Shown in pieces: positions 47,833 to 56,111 of a DNA stretch of 64,000 nucleotides; within the stretch, counting starts at the first letter, position 1, and each line of letters starts with the position of its first letter. A model generated the notes under the pieces. That model worked only from the letters and a program-made list of their open reading frames with translations. It did no database searches and was not told the origin of the DNA. This DNA is from Candidatus Iainarchaeum sp. (lineage in GTDB: Archaea > B1Sed10-29 > WALL01): positions 1 through 64,000 of the forward strand of contig JAGMCR010000001.1 in assembly GCA_023129115.1 (NCBI GenBank), read 5' to 3'. The position numbers were made by a program, and so were the translations under genes.

Positions 47833-48927
47833 ATGAAAAAGCTACTAATACTCTCGCTTTTCGTGTGCATGCTCACACTGTCCGCGTTCGCGGCACAGCT
47901 GAGCGACACGAACGACGAGCGAATAGAATACAGGTATTCTATAATGTACGCCCGCTCCGAGGCCCACCGCATTGGCATGGGCGCAGTGCTCGAATACCTC
48001 GGCGACTCGGTGACAACGGACCTCCAAGACGCGTACGACTCGTTTGTTGGGGCCTACGACGGCCTCGAGGACGCCGTGGCGGCAGAAGACTTCGACGCGC
48101 TCTGGGACACGCGCCTCGAAATGATTGACGTCGCGGAAGACTTCCGCACCGAGGCCCGGGAAATCCTCGGCGACGACACCGCCGCGGCACGCGCCGCGGT
48201 CGCGGCAGCACTCCTCGAAAACGAGGAATACCTCGCGTCGCTCGAGAAGGACGTGTACGACAACCACGTCGACCTAGTGCTGAACATCTTTGACAACGGC
48301 GTCGAAGTGTCCGAGGAAAAGCTCGCCGGCCTTGAGGAACAGGGCGCCGACACCACGGACGCCGAGGCTGAGCTCGACGAAGTCAAGGGCATGCGCGGCA
48401 CGCTTGAGGAAAAGCTGGGCGACGCGTACGACGCGTGCATCGGCGACTTGATTCTCGTGTGCGACAGCGACGAGTTCACTGACTACGTCGAGTACCGCCG
48501 CCAGACCCACGAAGGGTTCAAGGAAGTCGCGCGCCTCGCACTGCAGGCCGCGCACATGAACTGGGTCGACAAGATGCGCGAGCGATTGGACGCGGACGAG
48601 GAAAAGCTCCTCGCGCTTGACATCGACACCACAGAATACGAGGAAGACCTCGAAGAAATCCGTGCACTGCTGGGCGAGGCCGAAGCGCTTTACGCCGACG
48701 GCGACTTCGCGGGCGGCCGCGACAAGACCAGGGAAGCGCGCGAGCTCTATGTCGACGCGCTCAAGGGCATCAGGGAGGCCCTGCAGGAGGCCCGGGCGGC
48801 CGCGCTCGAGGCATCCAGGGCAGAGCGCGAGGCCAGGGCCGCAAAGAAGCCCAAGCCCACTGCGGACACTGACGATGGCACCACTGGCAATGGCACCACT
48901 GCCAACAACACGGGGGCGATGGCATGA
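47833..48927 (+). CDS. Secreted helical protein, unknown
   Basis: A 364-aa protein with a signal peptide (LLILSLFVCMLTLSAFA cleaved before AQL) and a mainly alpha-helical acidic body rich in Ala, Glu and Asp, ending in a Thr/Asn-rich tail. Two cysteines (ACIGDLILVC) may pair. Heptad-like segments (about 150-200 and 270-330) suggest coiled coils. Codons are strongly GC-rich. The stop overlaps the start of a small lipoprotein gene (ATGA), so the two probably work together at the cell surface. Confidence 0.6.
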   Translation: MKKLLILSLFVCMLTLSAFAAQLSDTNDERIEYRYSIMYARSEAHRIGMGAVLEYLGDSVTTDLQDAYDSFVGAYDGLEDAVAAEDFDALWDTRLEMIDVAEDFRTEAREILGDDTAAARAAVAAALLENEEYLASLEKDVYDNHVDLVLNIFDNGVEVSEEKLAGLEEQGADTTDAEAELDEVKGMRGTLEEKLGDAYDACIGDLILVCDSDEFTDYVEYRRQTHEGFKEVARLALQAAHMNWVDKMRERLDADEEKLLALDIDTTEYEEDLEEIRALLGEAEALYADGDFAGGRDKTREARELYVDALKGIREALQEARAAALEASRAEREARAAKKPKPTADTDDGTTGNGTTANNTGAMA

Positions 48928-49151
48928 AGCAAGTACTGGCTCTCGCGCTGGTCGCGTGCTTGTTGGTAACGGTTGGCTGTGTCGGCGGCAAGAAAGCCGA
49001 GGTGACGCCGACCCCGACGCCCGCGCCAGAGGTCACAGCGACGCCAACACCAGAATCAGTTGACGACGCGCCGGCGCTTGCCGACGAAGTGATTCCGGAA
49101 GTCAATATGGAAGACGACGCGGAAGACGTTGACTTTGGGGGGGTTATCTAG
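48924..49151 (+). CDS. Small lipoprotein
   Basis: A 75-aa protein: signal LALALVACLLVTVG with lipobox-like VTVGC (Cys19), then a TPTPTPAPEV linker and an acidic tail (NMEDDAEDVDFGGVI). It is coupled to the upstream secreted helical protein. It may act as a membrane-tethered acidic peptide; no family recognised. Confidence 0.6.
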   Translation: MKQVLALALVACLLVTVGCVGGKKAEVTPTPTPAPEVTATPTPESVDDAPALADEVIPEVNMEDDAEDVDFGGVI

Positions 49152-49156
49152 AAAGC

Positions 49157-49313
49157 AATTGGGGGCTATTCCCCGAGACCAACAGGGGGCTTGAAACCAA
49201 TGGGGGCTGTTGACAATTGGTCAACAGCCCCCGTGTTTTCGGGGGAGCTTGGCAAATCGCCAACACCCCCCTTTCTTTGGGTTGTTCCAGTCCTTTTGGT
49301 GCCACCCCCCCTT
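49157..49313. repeat. Hairpin and GGGGGCT repeat cluster
   Basis: GGGGGCT units at 49160, 49185 and 49202 precede a hairpin with 13-bp arms (GGGGGCTGTTGAC 49202-49214, GTCAACAGCCCCC 49220-49232) and loop AATTG. The centre ACAATTGGT is one base short of the CCAATTGG core at the other sites. GGGTTGTTCCAGT further right recalls TTGTTCCACT at 2.3 kb. No gene lies in this gap; the MscS-C39 promoter follows. Confidence 0.85.
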
Positions 49314-49368
49314 TTAAATAAAAATGCTTTTAAAGACCTTTGAGCAGTAAAGGACAAGAGGTATGATT

Positions 49369-50865
49369 ATGTCGGACTTATTCCTTGGCGTCAGCGTAAA
49401 CACATGGATTAGTGGAATCCAGGTTATTATAGTGCTCGTCACAGGCCTCGTGCTGTTGAGGCTGTTCAGCATCGCGAGCGCGCAGATAAAAAGGAAGTCG
49501 GCAGTGGCGAGGGTGTTCGCCAAGGCAGTCGACTACGTCCTCATAATCGGCACAATCTTTTTCGCCGTGTACTCGCTTGACCCGTCACTGACGAGCATGA
49601 TGGTGACGAACCTCGGCGGCTACATGCCCATACTCGCGTCCACCCTGCTGCTCCTGATATTCGGCATAATGCTCGTGAACCTCGTGATGGAGCTCGTGGA
49701 CCTTTTGTTCACAGAGATAAAGCTCCAGGTATACTCGAAGCGCTTGGGCGTCGACGAGTCACTCATAAAAATCCTCTTGCTTGGCCTGCGCCTGTTCCTC
49801 TACCTGATTGTGCTGCAGGTCTCGATGGCGCAGCTCGGAATCCCCAAGAGCGTTGTCGAGAGCTCGATGTCGGCAATCAGCTACGCGTTCGCGTTCCTCA
49901 TCGCGGCGCTTGTGTTCTTCGCGTCGAAGGACCTGGTGACGAACTGGCTCGCGGGCTTTTACCTCAAGTCCTCGCGCTTCCTCAAGATGGGCCAGCGCGT
50001 GTTCGTGGACGAGGCCGACGGCGAAGTCGCTGGCTTCTCCTCGTTCTCGACCCTCCTTGACACTGGCAAGGGCTACTACCTCGCGGTGCCGCACTCGCGG
50101 CTCGTGGGCGACGAGGTGCGGCTCAAAAAGTCGCGCTTCGAGCTGAAGACACTTGAGTCCATGCGCAGGCACTACATTGCACAGGAAAAGTCGCTGTGCG
50201 TGCCCGCGGTCATCAACGTAATCCTCGACATGTTCGGCTACCCGGTGAAGGGCGGGCAAAAGGCAATCGCCAAAGAGTGCAAGACAGTGGTGCCCGGCGG
50301 GACCAAGCCCGCGGACGCCCTGAAGGCCGTGGCCGACCTCACGGACAACAACATGCAGGGCCTGCTGGTCCCGCACAAGAACATCATCAACCTGCGCGAC
50401 GAGGTCAAGGCGTGGCTCGCCGAGGGCGGGCTCGTAATCCTGAACTTCTACAAGGCGGCGCTATTCCCCGGCGTAAAGCGCGACCAGAAGCACGCAGTGC
50501 TTTGTTTGGGCGTGGAGGGCGACGGCCTGCTTATAATGGACCCGAACGCCAAGACCGGCGGCGTCTACCTCGTGAACTACAAGGAAATGGAGCGCGCGAT
50601 GGGCCCGTTCGAGGGCGAGGAGAGGAGCTACATCGCGTACGCGCCGAAGGGCACCAAGGCCTTCTGGCGCATCCAGAACAAGCTCTACTACTCGGACCCA
50701 GTGCACTACAAGACGCTAAGCAAGGCGCTGGAGCGCAAGCTCAAGCAAATCTTCCGCGAGGCGAACAGGGCGGGCGAGGACGTCTTCCCCGAGTACGTGC
50801 GCGAGTTCCTTGACGAGTTCCGCTCCGCCGAAAGCGAGCGCATAGAGAGGCTGTGGAAGCCATGA
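49369..50865 (+). CDS. MscS-like channel fused to a C39-like cysteine peptidase domain
   Basis: A 498-aa protein. Residues 1-190 carry about five membrane helices, the last being the pore-type helix AISYAFAFLIAALVFFASKD. Residues 191-255 are an MscS beta-domain (LAGFYLKSSRFLKMGQRVFV, DGEVAGFSSFSTLL, AVPHSRLVGDEV). Residues 262-430 match the C39/papain-like fold: QEKSLCVPAVINVILDMFGY (Gln272 and catalytic Cys277), then KHAVLCLGVEGDGLLIMDP (His375 and Asp391). The peptidase would be on the cytoplasmic side. ATG 49369 has GAGGT 6 nt upstream. The stop overlaps the RimK-like gene. Confidence 0.8.
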   Translation: MSDLFLGVSVNTWISGIQVIIVLVTGLVLLRLFSIASAQIKRKSAVARVFAKAVDYVLIIGTIFFAVYSLDPSLTSMMVTNLGGYMPILASTLLLLIFGIMLVNLVMELVDLLFTEIKLQVYSKRLGVDESLIKILLLGLRLFLYLIVLQVSMAQLGIPKSVVESSMSAISYAFAFLIAALVFFASKDLVTNWLAGFYLKSSRFLKMGQRVFVDEADGEVAGFSSFSTLLDTGKGYYLAVPHSRLVGDEVRLKKSRFELKTLESMRRHYIAQEKSLCVPAVINVILDMFGYPVKGGQKAIAKECKTVVPGGTKPADALKAVADLTDNNMQGLLVPHKNIINLRDEVKAWLAEGGLVILNFYKAALFPGVKRDQKHAVLCLGVEGDGLLIMDPNAKTGGVYLVNYKEMERAMGPFEGEERSYIAYAPKGTKAFWRIQNKLYYSDPVHYKTLSKALERKLKQIFREANRAGEDVFPEYVREFLDEFRSAESERIERLWKP

Positions 50866-51740
50866 AGTTCGCGCTCCTGGCCGGCTCTACGAACTACAAG
50901 GAAGTAAACGAAAAGCTGCTGAAGGCGGCCGGCAAGCTGTTCACCGAAGCGGTTGAGGCGCCGTTCCCAGAAATAAAGGCGGTCGCGTCCAGCAAAGAAA
51001 ACGCAGTGATTTTCGGCGAGAAAAACCTGTGCGGGTTCGACGCCGTCTATCCCCGCACTTCTTCTCCCGACATTGAGTACGCGCCAATCATCCTGGACAT
51101 GCTGATTGACGCCGGCGTCTATTCCCCAATCCAGCCGGACGCGATTACCATCGCGAAGAACAAGTTCTACACCCTAAAAATCATGGCCGAGGCAGGCCTC
51201 CCGACGCCGAAGTCCGTGCTCATCACTTCGCCGCGCATTGTCGAGAGCGTCGTGAAAGACTTTGAGTTCCCTGTCGTGGTGAAGCTGCAGCACGGCATGG
51301 CCGGAAAGGGCGTCATGCTCGTGTCGTCGCAGAACGACTTCCCGCCAATCATTGACGCGATGGCGAAGCTCCACCAGACGGTCAATGTCGAGGAGTTCAT
51401 CAAGAACCCGGGCGAGGACCACCGCCTCTTCGTGGTGGGGGACGAGGTCGTGGCGGCGATGAAGCGGAAGGCCGTGAAGGAAGGCGAGTTCCGCACCAAC
51501 ATCACGATTGGCGGCAAGCCCGAGCCCTACAAGCCCACGAAGGAAGAAGTCGAAATCGCCTTGAAGGCCGCGAACACCATTGGCATGGAAATCTGTGGCG
51601 TCGACCTGATCCCGAGCGAGAAGGGGCCGGTGCTTATCGAAATCAATGACGGCCCGAGCTTTAAGGGGATAAGCACTGTCACGACCGTGGACCTTTACAA
51701 GGCAGTGGGCGAGTTTATCTTCAAGCGGGCTAAGTCCTGA
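50862..51740 (+). CDS. RimK-family ATP-grasp ligase
   Basis: A 292-aa ATP-grasp enzyme. Motifs: ITIAKNKFYTLKIMAEAGLP, FPVVVKLQHGMAGKGVMLV (ATP-binding Lys and loop), VEEFIKNPGEDHRLFVVGDE, MKRKAVKEGEFRTNITIGG, and GVDLIPSEKGPVLIEINDGP (metal-binding Glu/Asn). The family adds glutamate or other amino acids to ribosomal S6, cofactors or peptides. The ATG overlaps the stop of the MscS-C39 protein, and a RimB-type protease gene converges at the 3' end with an 11-nt overlap. Confidence 0.9.
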   Translation: MKFALLAGSTNYKEVNEKLLKAAGKLFTEAVEAPFPEIKAVASSKENAVIFGEKNLCGFDAVYPRTSSPDIEYAPIILDMLIDAGVYSPIQPDAITIAKNKFYTLKIMAEAGLPTPKSVLITSPRIVESVVKDFEFPVVVKLQHGMAGKGVMLVSSQNDFPPIIDAMAKLHQTVNVEEFIKNPGEDHRLFVVGDEVVAAMKRKAVKEGEFRTNITIGGKPEPYKPTKEEVEIALKAANTIGMEICGVDLIPSEKGPVLIEINDGPSFKGISTVTTVDLYKAVGEFIFKRAKS

Positions 51741-52095
51741 CCTTGCCCTCGCCTGGGCCCTTGTGCGTTTTTGACACGTCTATAACAAAGTTATTGAGTA
51801 TTATGTCGCGGCCGACCAGTATTTTGCACCTTGAGTGCCTGCGGTCCGTGATGTTGGCCTCTGTCACGTATCTTTTCTTGCCGATTGTGATTGCTGCTTT
51901 TTTGACCGCGCGGCGGTGCCCTGCAGAAGAGGCGCTCTTTACTTTTTTGTGGCGCAGCACGGGGCCCAGCCCCGCTTCCCTGGCGAGCGCGGTGTCTATG
52001 CTTGTTGTCTTTGCGCCGGTGTCGAACTTGGCGAGGGCCTTTACTTTTTTCTTGCCCACGAGCGTTACTTGCTTGAAGAGCCCAACTGTCTGCAT
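51730..52095 (-). CDS. RimB-type aspartyl/zinc protease-like protein (COG4067)
   Basis: A 121-aa retropepsin-like domain of the PF05618 family: KVKALAKFDTGAKTTSIDTA (catalytic-type DTGA), RRAVKKAAITIGKKRYVTEA, NITDRRHSRCKILVGRDIIL and FVIDVSKTHK. In bacteria RimB is encoded beside RimK and trims polyglutamate tails. Here the gene is convergent with the RimK-like gene, supporting a tail-adding and tail-removing pair. Confidence 0.9.
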   Translation of the reverse strand: MQTVGLFKQVTLVGKKKVKALAKFDTGAKTTSIDTALAREAGLGPVLRHKKVKSASSAGHRRAVKKAAITIGKKRYVTEANITDRRHSRCKILVGRDIILNNFVIDVSKTHKGPGEGKVRT

Positions 52096-52277
52096 GGGTT
52101 GAATTATCGTGGGGCGGTTTAAAAAAGCAGCGGCTTCATGGAGTTGGGTGAGGGCCTCAAAGCCAAGGGAAATTTCCGAAGAAACTTCTATATTAAATCA
52201 AGTTAAACCGAAGTTCAACCTAATTCAATCCTTGATTGCTCGACCCTTGCCTCCAACTACTCCCTTCTGGTTTATAA

Positions 52278-52288
52278 GGCTTTTTATT
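52278..52288 (+). promoter_or_regulatory. TATA box in the 52096-52310 gap
   Basis: GGCTTTTTATT lies 27 nt before ATG 52311. An additional TTTATAAGG lies just upstream at 52271. The rest of this 215-nt gap is AT-richer than its surroundings (for example TTCTATATTAAATCAAG); no other gene or repeat was recognised. Confidence 0.55.
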
Positions 52289-52310
52289 GGCTGCCGTGTA
52301 ATAACTACTC

Positions 52311-52859
52311 ATGGCAATGCACGCGGAAATGGCGGGGGAAAAGCCCTACACGCCTGGGGGCGGCGAAAAGCGCGAGAGCCTCCTGAAGGCCCATGAACGC
52401 TTTAAGCCATGGGTCAAGGAGATTGATGGCTGGCTCAGGAGGGACATAGCGGGCATGGACCTCGCCACCAACCACGACATAATCCGCAACATAATCAAGA
52501 GCCATCCCTTGCCCGGGATTGAGTCTGGTGAGAGCAAGGCGCAGGTAGCAGTGGACTCTCTTAAACAGGCAATCACCCGTAATAAGCTGGCCATGCTGGG
52601 GCTACAGGACTCTATTAGCCGGGACCGGCAACGCATTGAAATGGGGAAAAAGATTACCAGGCAATTTAGGCGGGTTAAGGCACTTCCCGCGCAGTTCGAG
52701 GACTACGAGGATTTGGGGGACGGCAAGGGGCCTATTGCCGCTAAGCCAGAGAGTGCTGACGAAGCCACTCCGGAAGCCAAGGAATTACTCGAAAAAGCAG
52801 GGGACTACCTGGAGCACTTGCGTAATGTTGCCGCGGCTTTTGAGCTGAAGGAGTACTGA
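52311..52859 (+). CDS. Hypothetical soluble protein
   Basis: A 182-aa hydrophilic, mostly helical protein (ESLLKAHERFKPWVKEIDGW, then SKAQVAVDSLKQAITRNKLA and ISRDRQRIEMGKKITRQFRR). No cysteines, signal or catalytic motif were seen. Leaderless ATG 27 nt after a TTTTTATT box. Monocistronic by context. Not recognised. Confidence 0.55.
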   Translation: MAMHAEMAGEKPYTPGGGEKRESLLKAHERFKPWVKEIDGWLRRDIAGMDLATNHDIIRNIIKSHPLPGIESGESKAQVAVDSLKQAITRNKLAMLGLQDSISRDRQRIEMGKKITRQFRRVKALPAQFEDYEDLGDGKGPIAAKPESADEATPEAKELLEKAGDYLEHLRNVAAAFELKEY

Positions 52860-52898
52860 AACATTAACTTAATTAATCTCCACCTCTTTTTATTTTGC

Positions 52899-53396
52899 AT
52901 GAAGGCCTGGCACATGGCCTTGCTCCTGCTTTTGGCGGGCTGTGTGCAGCAGGAGGCAACCGGCATGAAAATTACGAGCACTGCTTTTAGGGACATGCAA
53001 CCGATTCCGGCGAAGTACACGTGCGACGGCAACGACATGAGCCCTCCCCTCGACGTGTCTGGCGCCCCGGAGGGCACGAAGTCGCTCGCCCTGATTGTGG
53101 ACGACCCCGACGCGCCAGTCGGCGTGTGGGTGCACTGGGTCGTGTGGAACCTTCCCGCGGCAAGCATTCCCGAGAACTCCCTGCCCGCTGGGGCGCTGCA
53201 GGGAATGAACAGCTTCAGCAAGCTGGACTACGGGGGGCCGTGCCCGCCGAGCGGCAGGCACCGCTATTTCTTCAAGCTCTACGCCCTCGACACCAAGCTC
53301 GACCTCGAGGACGGCTCGTCAGAAAAAGACCTCGAGATGGCAATGAACGGCCACATCCTTGCAGAAGCCCAGCTAATCGGGACTTATGAGCGCTAG
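52899..53396 (+). CDS. YbhB/YbcL-type PEBP-family lipoprotein
   Basis: A 165-aa phosphatidylethanolamine-binding-protein homologue with its own lipoprotein signal (MALLLLLAG, lipobox LLAGC, Cys15). Family blocks: CDGNDMSPPLDVSGAPEGTK, LALIVDDPDAPVGVWVHWVV, YGGPCPPSGRHRYFFKLYAL and a final NGHILAEAQLIGTYER. The ligand pocket (DDPDAP, HW, GPCPPxGRHRY) is intact. Ligand unknown. TTAATTAATC lies about 27 nt before the ATG. The surface location is shared with other lipoproteins in the window. Confidence 0.92.
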   Translation: MKAWHMALLLLLAGCVQQEATGMKITSTAFRDMQPIPAKYTCDGNDMSPPLDVSGAPEGTKSLALIVDDPDAPVGVWVHWVVWNLPAASIPENSLPAGALQGMNSFSKLDYGGPCPPSGRHRYFFKLYALDTKLDLEDGSSEKDLEMAMNGHILAEAQLIGTYER

Positions 53397-53438
53397 AACA
53401 GGAAAGTATTTATTGCAAAAAAAGCATTAAGCAATGCA

Positions 53439-54389
53439 GTGCCGATTTTCAAGAAACGCCGCAAGCGCGTACTTAAGCCGAAGGAAAAATGGTCTCCTTA
53501 CTCGCGCGGTTCCGAAAAAATTGGGGCCCTGAAAGAGCCCGTGGCCCGGAAAGAGCGCGTGGTCGATAAATTTAGGGCCGGGAAAGAGCCTGGGGCATGG
53601 AAAAAATACTTTTCGCAACAAGGTCGGGTTGAGCTGCACAAGGGTGAGGAACTGTTTTACCAAAAGGCATTAAACAAGCTCGGCGAGAAGGCAAGGGAGT
53701 TGCGCAGGGAGAAAACCGGAGTCGGGCAGGTCGCCGTGGACTCCACTAAGTTCTTCTTTGTCCCTCCAGAGCACTTGCGGGGCGTCGCTTGGAGGAATCT
53801 CACCCCTGAAGGCAGAGTCGCCAGAACGGCACTCCTCAAGCAGAAGCAAAAGGAATTCACCAACCAATACGGCGAAGAGCAGGGCATGAGGCAATACAAC
53901 GAATATCTCCTGAAGGAGCGTGTACTCACTGGTGTGGAAGCGGGTCTAGAAGCAGGTGTCTGGGGGCTTGCACTAGCACCAATCCCAATAGGAGGCAAGA
54001 GCGGCGCTGTGGGGATTCGGCTCGCCGGGACTGGGATGGAACGCGTTGCAGCGAAATTAGTGGGGGGAGGCCTTGAGAAGCTTGCTGTGAAAGGAGCCGA
54101 GAAGCTTGCTGTGAAAGGAGCTGAGGAGCTTGCTGTGAAAGGAGTCGAGAAGTTTGGTGTGGCAGGCGCCGAGGAGCTTGCTGTGAAAGGAGCCGAGAAG
54201 TTTGGTGTGAAAGGAGCCGAGGAGCTTGGTGTGAAAGGAGCCGAGGAAGGAGCCAAACACACTGTCTTGGATGCTGGGAAGCATGAGCTTCCAGCATTCG
54301 TTTCCAGCCTTAAGACAAAATTTGGGGGCAGCTGGTTAGGGGAATTCATTGCGTCCCACAAGGGAAAGAAGCGCCCTTCTCCTCTGTAA
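53439..54389 (+). CDS. Protein with octapeptide minisatellite repeat, unknown
   Basis: A 316-aa basic protein starting at GTG 53439 (28 nt after TTTATT, leaderless). The N-terminal half is Lys/Arg-rich and hydrophilic. Residues near 180-205 (LALAPIPIGGKSGAVGIRLA) are weakly hydrophobic. Residues about 213-268 are seven octapeptides of the forms EKLAVKGA, EELAVKGA and EKFGVKGA. The C-terminus is short and basic. No family was recognised; the repeats look like an amphipathic helical or solenoid segment that can change in number. Confidence 0.6.
   Translation: MPIFKKRRKRVLKPKEKWSPYSRGSEKIGALKEPVARKERVVDKFRAGKEPGAWKKYFSQQGRVELHKGEELFYQKALNKLGEKARELRREKTGVGQVAVDSTKFFFVPPEHLRGVAWRNLTPEGRVARTALLKQKQKEFTNQYGEEQGMRQYNEYLLKERVLTGVEAGLEAGVWGLALAPIPIGGKSGAVGIRLAGTGMERVAAKLVGGGLEKLAVKGAEKLAVKGAEELAVKGVEKFGVAGAEELAVKGAEKFGVKGAEELGVKGAEEGAKHTVLDAGKHELPAFVSSLKTKFGGSWLGEFIASHKGKKRPSPL
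54075..54242 (+). repeat. 24-bp coding minisatellite (seven units)
   Basis: Seven consecutive 24-nt units (consensus GAGAAGCTTGCTGTGAAAGG plus AGCC) encode octapeptides. Units 4, 6 and 7 carry the TTTGGTGTG or CTTGGTGTG variant, so the array has probably grown by slippage and unit exchange. Confidence 0.92.
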
Positions 54390-54392
54390 GCG

Positions 54393-55256
54393 CTAGAACA
54401 GGAATATCACTGACACTACAAACGTGATGACCGTGAGAATAGTTATATGCTTCAGCCCCGCCACCAGGCTCCCCTCGGAAATCTCGCCCAGCAGCAAGCC
54501 CGAGAAAAACGCCTGCACCAGGAACAAGTAAAAGATGTTCGGCGTGTAGTCAATCTGCCCGCCCACTCCCATGAACGCGTTGTCCTGCGCGAACGGGTTA
54601 TCCTCCATCGCGGTCGCGTTGTCCGTGACCCCCATCCCAGACATCGCGAAAATGCTGCTGTTGAGTATTATCACCACCGCAAGGAACATGAAAAACACGA
54701 TGTACCCAGTCAGCACCATGGCCTTCATCTGCGACTCGCGGTTCATCCTCAGCGCCTGTGCCTTCCTCAAGTTGTCGCCAGTCGCCTTGAATATCATGGT
54801 CAATCTCCCCCCGCCTGCAGTGTACGCCGAAAACAAAATCGACACAGCGCTCGCAATGCTTTTGCTGCCCGTCTCCTTCGCGAACAGCTTGAACGCCTCG
54901 GGGAACGTCACGCCCATCTCCATGCGGCTCTGCATCCTCGCGACGAGCGGGTCAAGGCGCCCGTAGCCCGCGTCCCTCGCGACCTCAATCGCCTGCGGCA
55001 GCGTGAGCTGCGCCTCAAGCATCGAGTGCACGTTCGACAGGAACGTCGGGAACGCGAGCTCGTACTGCCTCAGCTTCCTCTGCTGCGCGTACGTGTAAAC
55101 GAACGGCGGCACCATCGTGATGATGGCCACCGCCGGAAGCGAAATGCTGGTCGTGACCTCGAGCACGAAGTGAAGCACGAGCCCCACCACTATCGCGGAA
55201 AGCACGCTGCCCGCCGCGACCTTCACCAGCATGGGGTCCAGCTCTATGTCCTCCAC
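54393..55256 (-). CDS. TadC/FlaJ-like type IV pilus membrane protein
   Basis: A 287-aa T2SSF-domain platform protein: YELAFPTFLSNVHSMLEAQL, MEMGVTFPEAFKLFAKETGS, AVSILFSAYTAGGGRLTMIF, and three to four membrane helices near the N- and C-termini. GTG 55256 is directly after the upstream gene's TGA. With the next gene it represents the split form of FlaJ seen as TadB plus TadC. It anchors pilus assembly in the membrane and works with the ATPase at 56108. Confidence 0.85.
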   Translation of the reverse strand: MEDIELDPMLVKVAAGSVLSAIVVGLVLHFVLEVTTSISLPAVAIITMVPPFVYTYAQQRKLRQYELAFPTFLSNVHSMLEAQLTLPQAIEVARDAGYGRLDPLVARMQSRMEMGVTFPEAFKLFAKETGSKSIASAVSILFSAYTAGGGRLTMIFKATGDNLRKAQALRMNRESQMKAMVLTGYIVFFMFLAVVIILNSSIFAMSGMGVTDNATAMEDNPFAQDNAFMGVGGQIDYTPNIFYLFLVQAFFSGLLLGEISEGSLVAGLKHITILTVITFVVSVIFLF

Positions 55257-56111
55257 TCACATCCCCTCCGGCTGGATGGCCTTCACCAGCACGATGAAGC
55301 CAATGTTCATCACGGGGATGACGAGGAAAGTCCCTATCGCCAGCAGGTCAGTCACCTGCATCTCCATGAACTGGCCGCCCCCGAGGAAGCCCATCACGAT
55401 AATCATAATCAGGAACAGCAGCGGCGCGAGGAGGAACACAGTCGTGTAAACCGTGGAGAGTGTCTCCACGTAGTTCTCGAACCCCTCCTGTATCCGCACG
55501 TACTCGCTCATCGCGTCATCAGCCTTTTCCTCGAAAAACCTCGTCAAGTCCCCCCCCGTCAGTATCTCGCTCCTGAGGCTCTTCAGCACGTCCGTCAGCC
55601 GCGGCGCCGGTGACCTATCCGCCTCAATCTCCAGTGAGTCCTGCAGCGCCATTCCCCCATCCTCAATCCGCTGGATGATGCGCTTCGTGACCCTGGACAA
55701 TTCCTCGTACTCGGTAACGCCCGAAATCATTTCTAGGGCCTTCACAGGCGTCGCGCCCGCCCCAATCATGGCAGACAAGTACGCCAGTGCCGGCGGCAGC
55801 TCAATCGCAATCCTCTTCTTCTTGAACTCCGCCTCCTCAATCGGGTACAGCAAAAACATCAACAGGAAGACCACGCACGCGATTTCGCCGGCCGCGACGA
55901 ACGGCACGAACATCCCGCTCACAATCCCCCCCACGATTGAAAGCCCCAGAATCCCCGCCACCCCCGCAATCATCAGCGACGCGTAGTCCGCGTAAAGCAT
56001 TTTGATGCCGGAGCGCAGGAACGTCTGCTTGAATTCTTGGTGCGAGTCGTGGGTGAACAAGTGGCCTATCCTGGTAGAAAACGTCCGGGCGACTGAAGTC
56101 ATGTCTGTCAT
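55257..56111 (-). CDS. TadB/FlaJ-like type IV pilus membrane protein
   Basis: A 284-aa T2SSF protein: IAIELPPALAYLSAMIGAGA, EEKADDAMSEYVRIQEGFEN, with two N-terminal helices (LMIAGVAGILGLSIVGGIVS and FVAAGEIACVVFLLMFLLY) and a C-terminal pair. ATG 56111 overlaps the ATPase stop (ATGA); the longer frame extending upstream is out of register with the ATPase and is rejected. Middle gene of the ATPase-TadB-TadC operon. Confidence 0.85.
   Translation of the reverse strand: MTDMTSVARTFSTRIGHLFTHDSHQEFKQTFLRSGIKMLYADYASLMIAGVAGILGLSIVGGIVSGMFVPFVAAGEIACVVFLLMFLLYPIEEAEFKKKRIAIELPPALAYLSAMIGAGATPVKALEMISGVTEYEELSRVTKRIIQRIEDGGMALQDSLEIEADRSPAPRLTDVLKSLRSEILTGGDLTRFFEEKADDAMSEYVRIQEGFENYVETLSTVYTTVFLLAPLLFLIMIIVMGFLGGGQFMEMQVTDLLAIGTFLVIPVMNIGFIVLVKAIQPEGM

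Noticed and set aside
54057-54284. Minus-strand frames with FHTKLLGS repeats
   Set aside because: Antisense shadow of the 24-bp minisatellite in the plus-strand gene.
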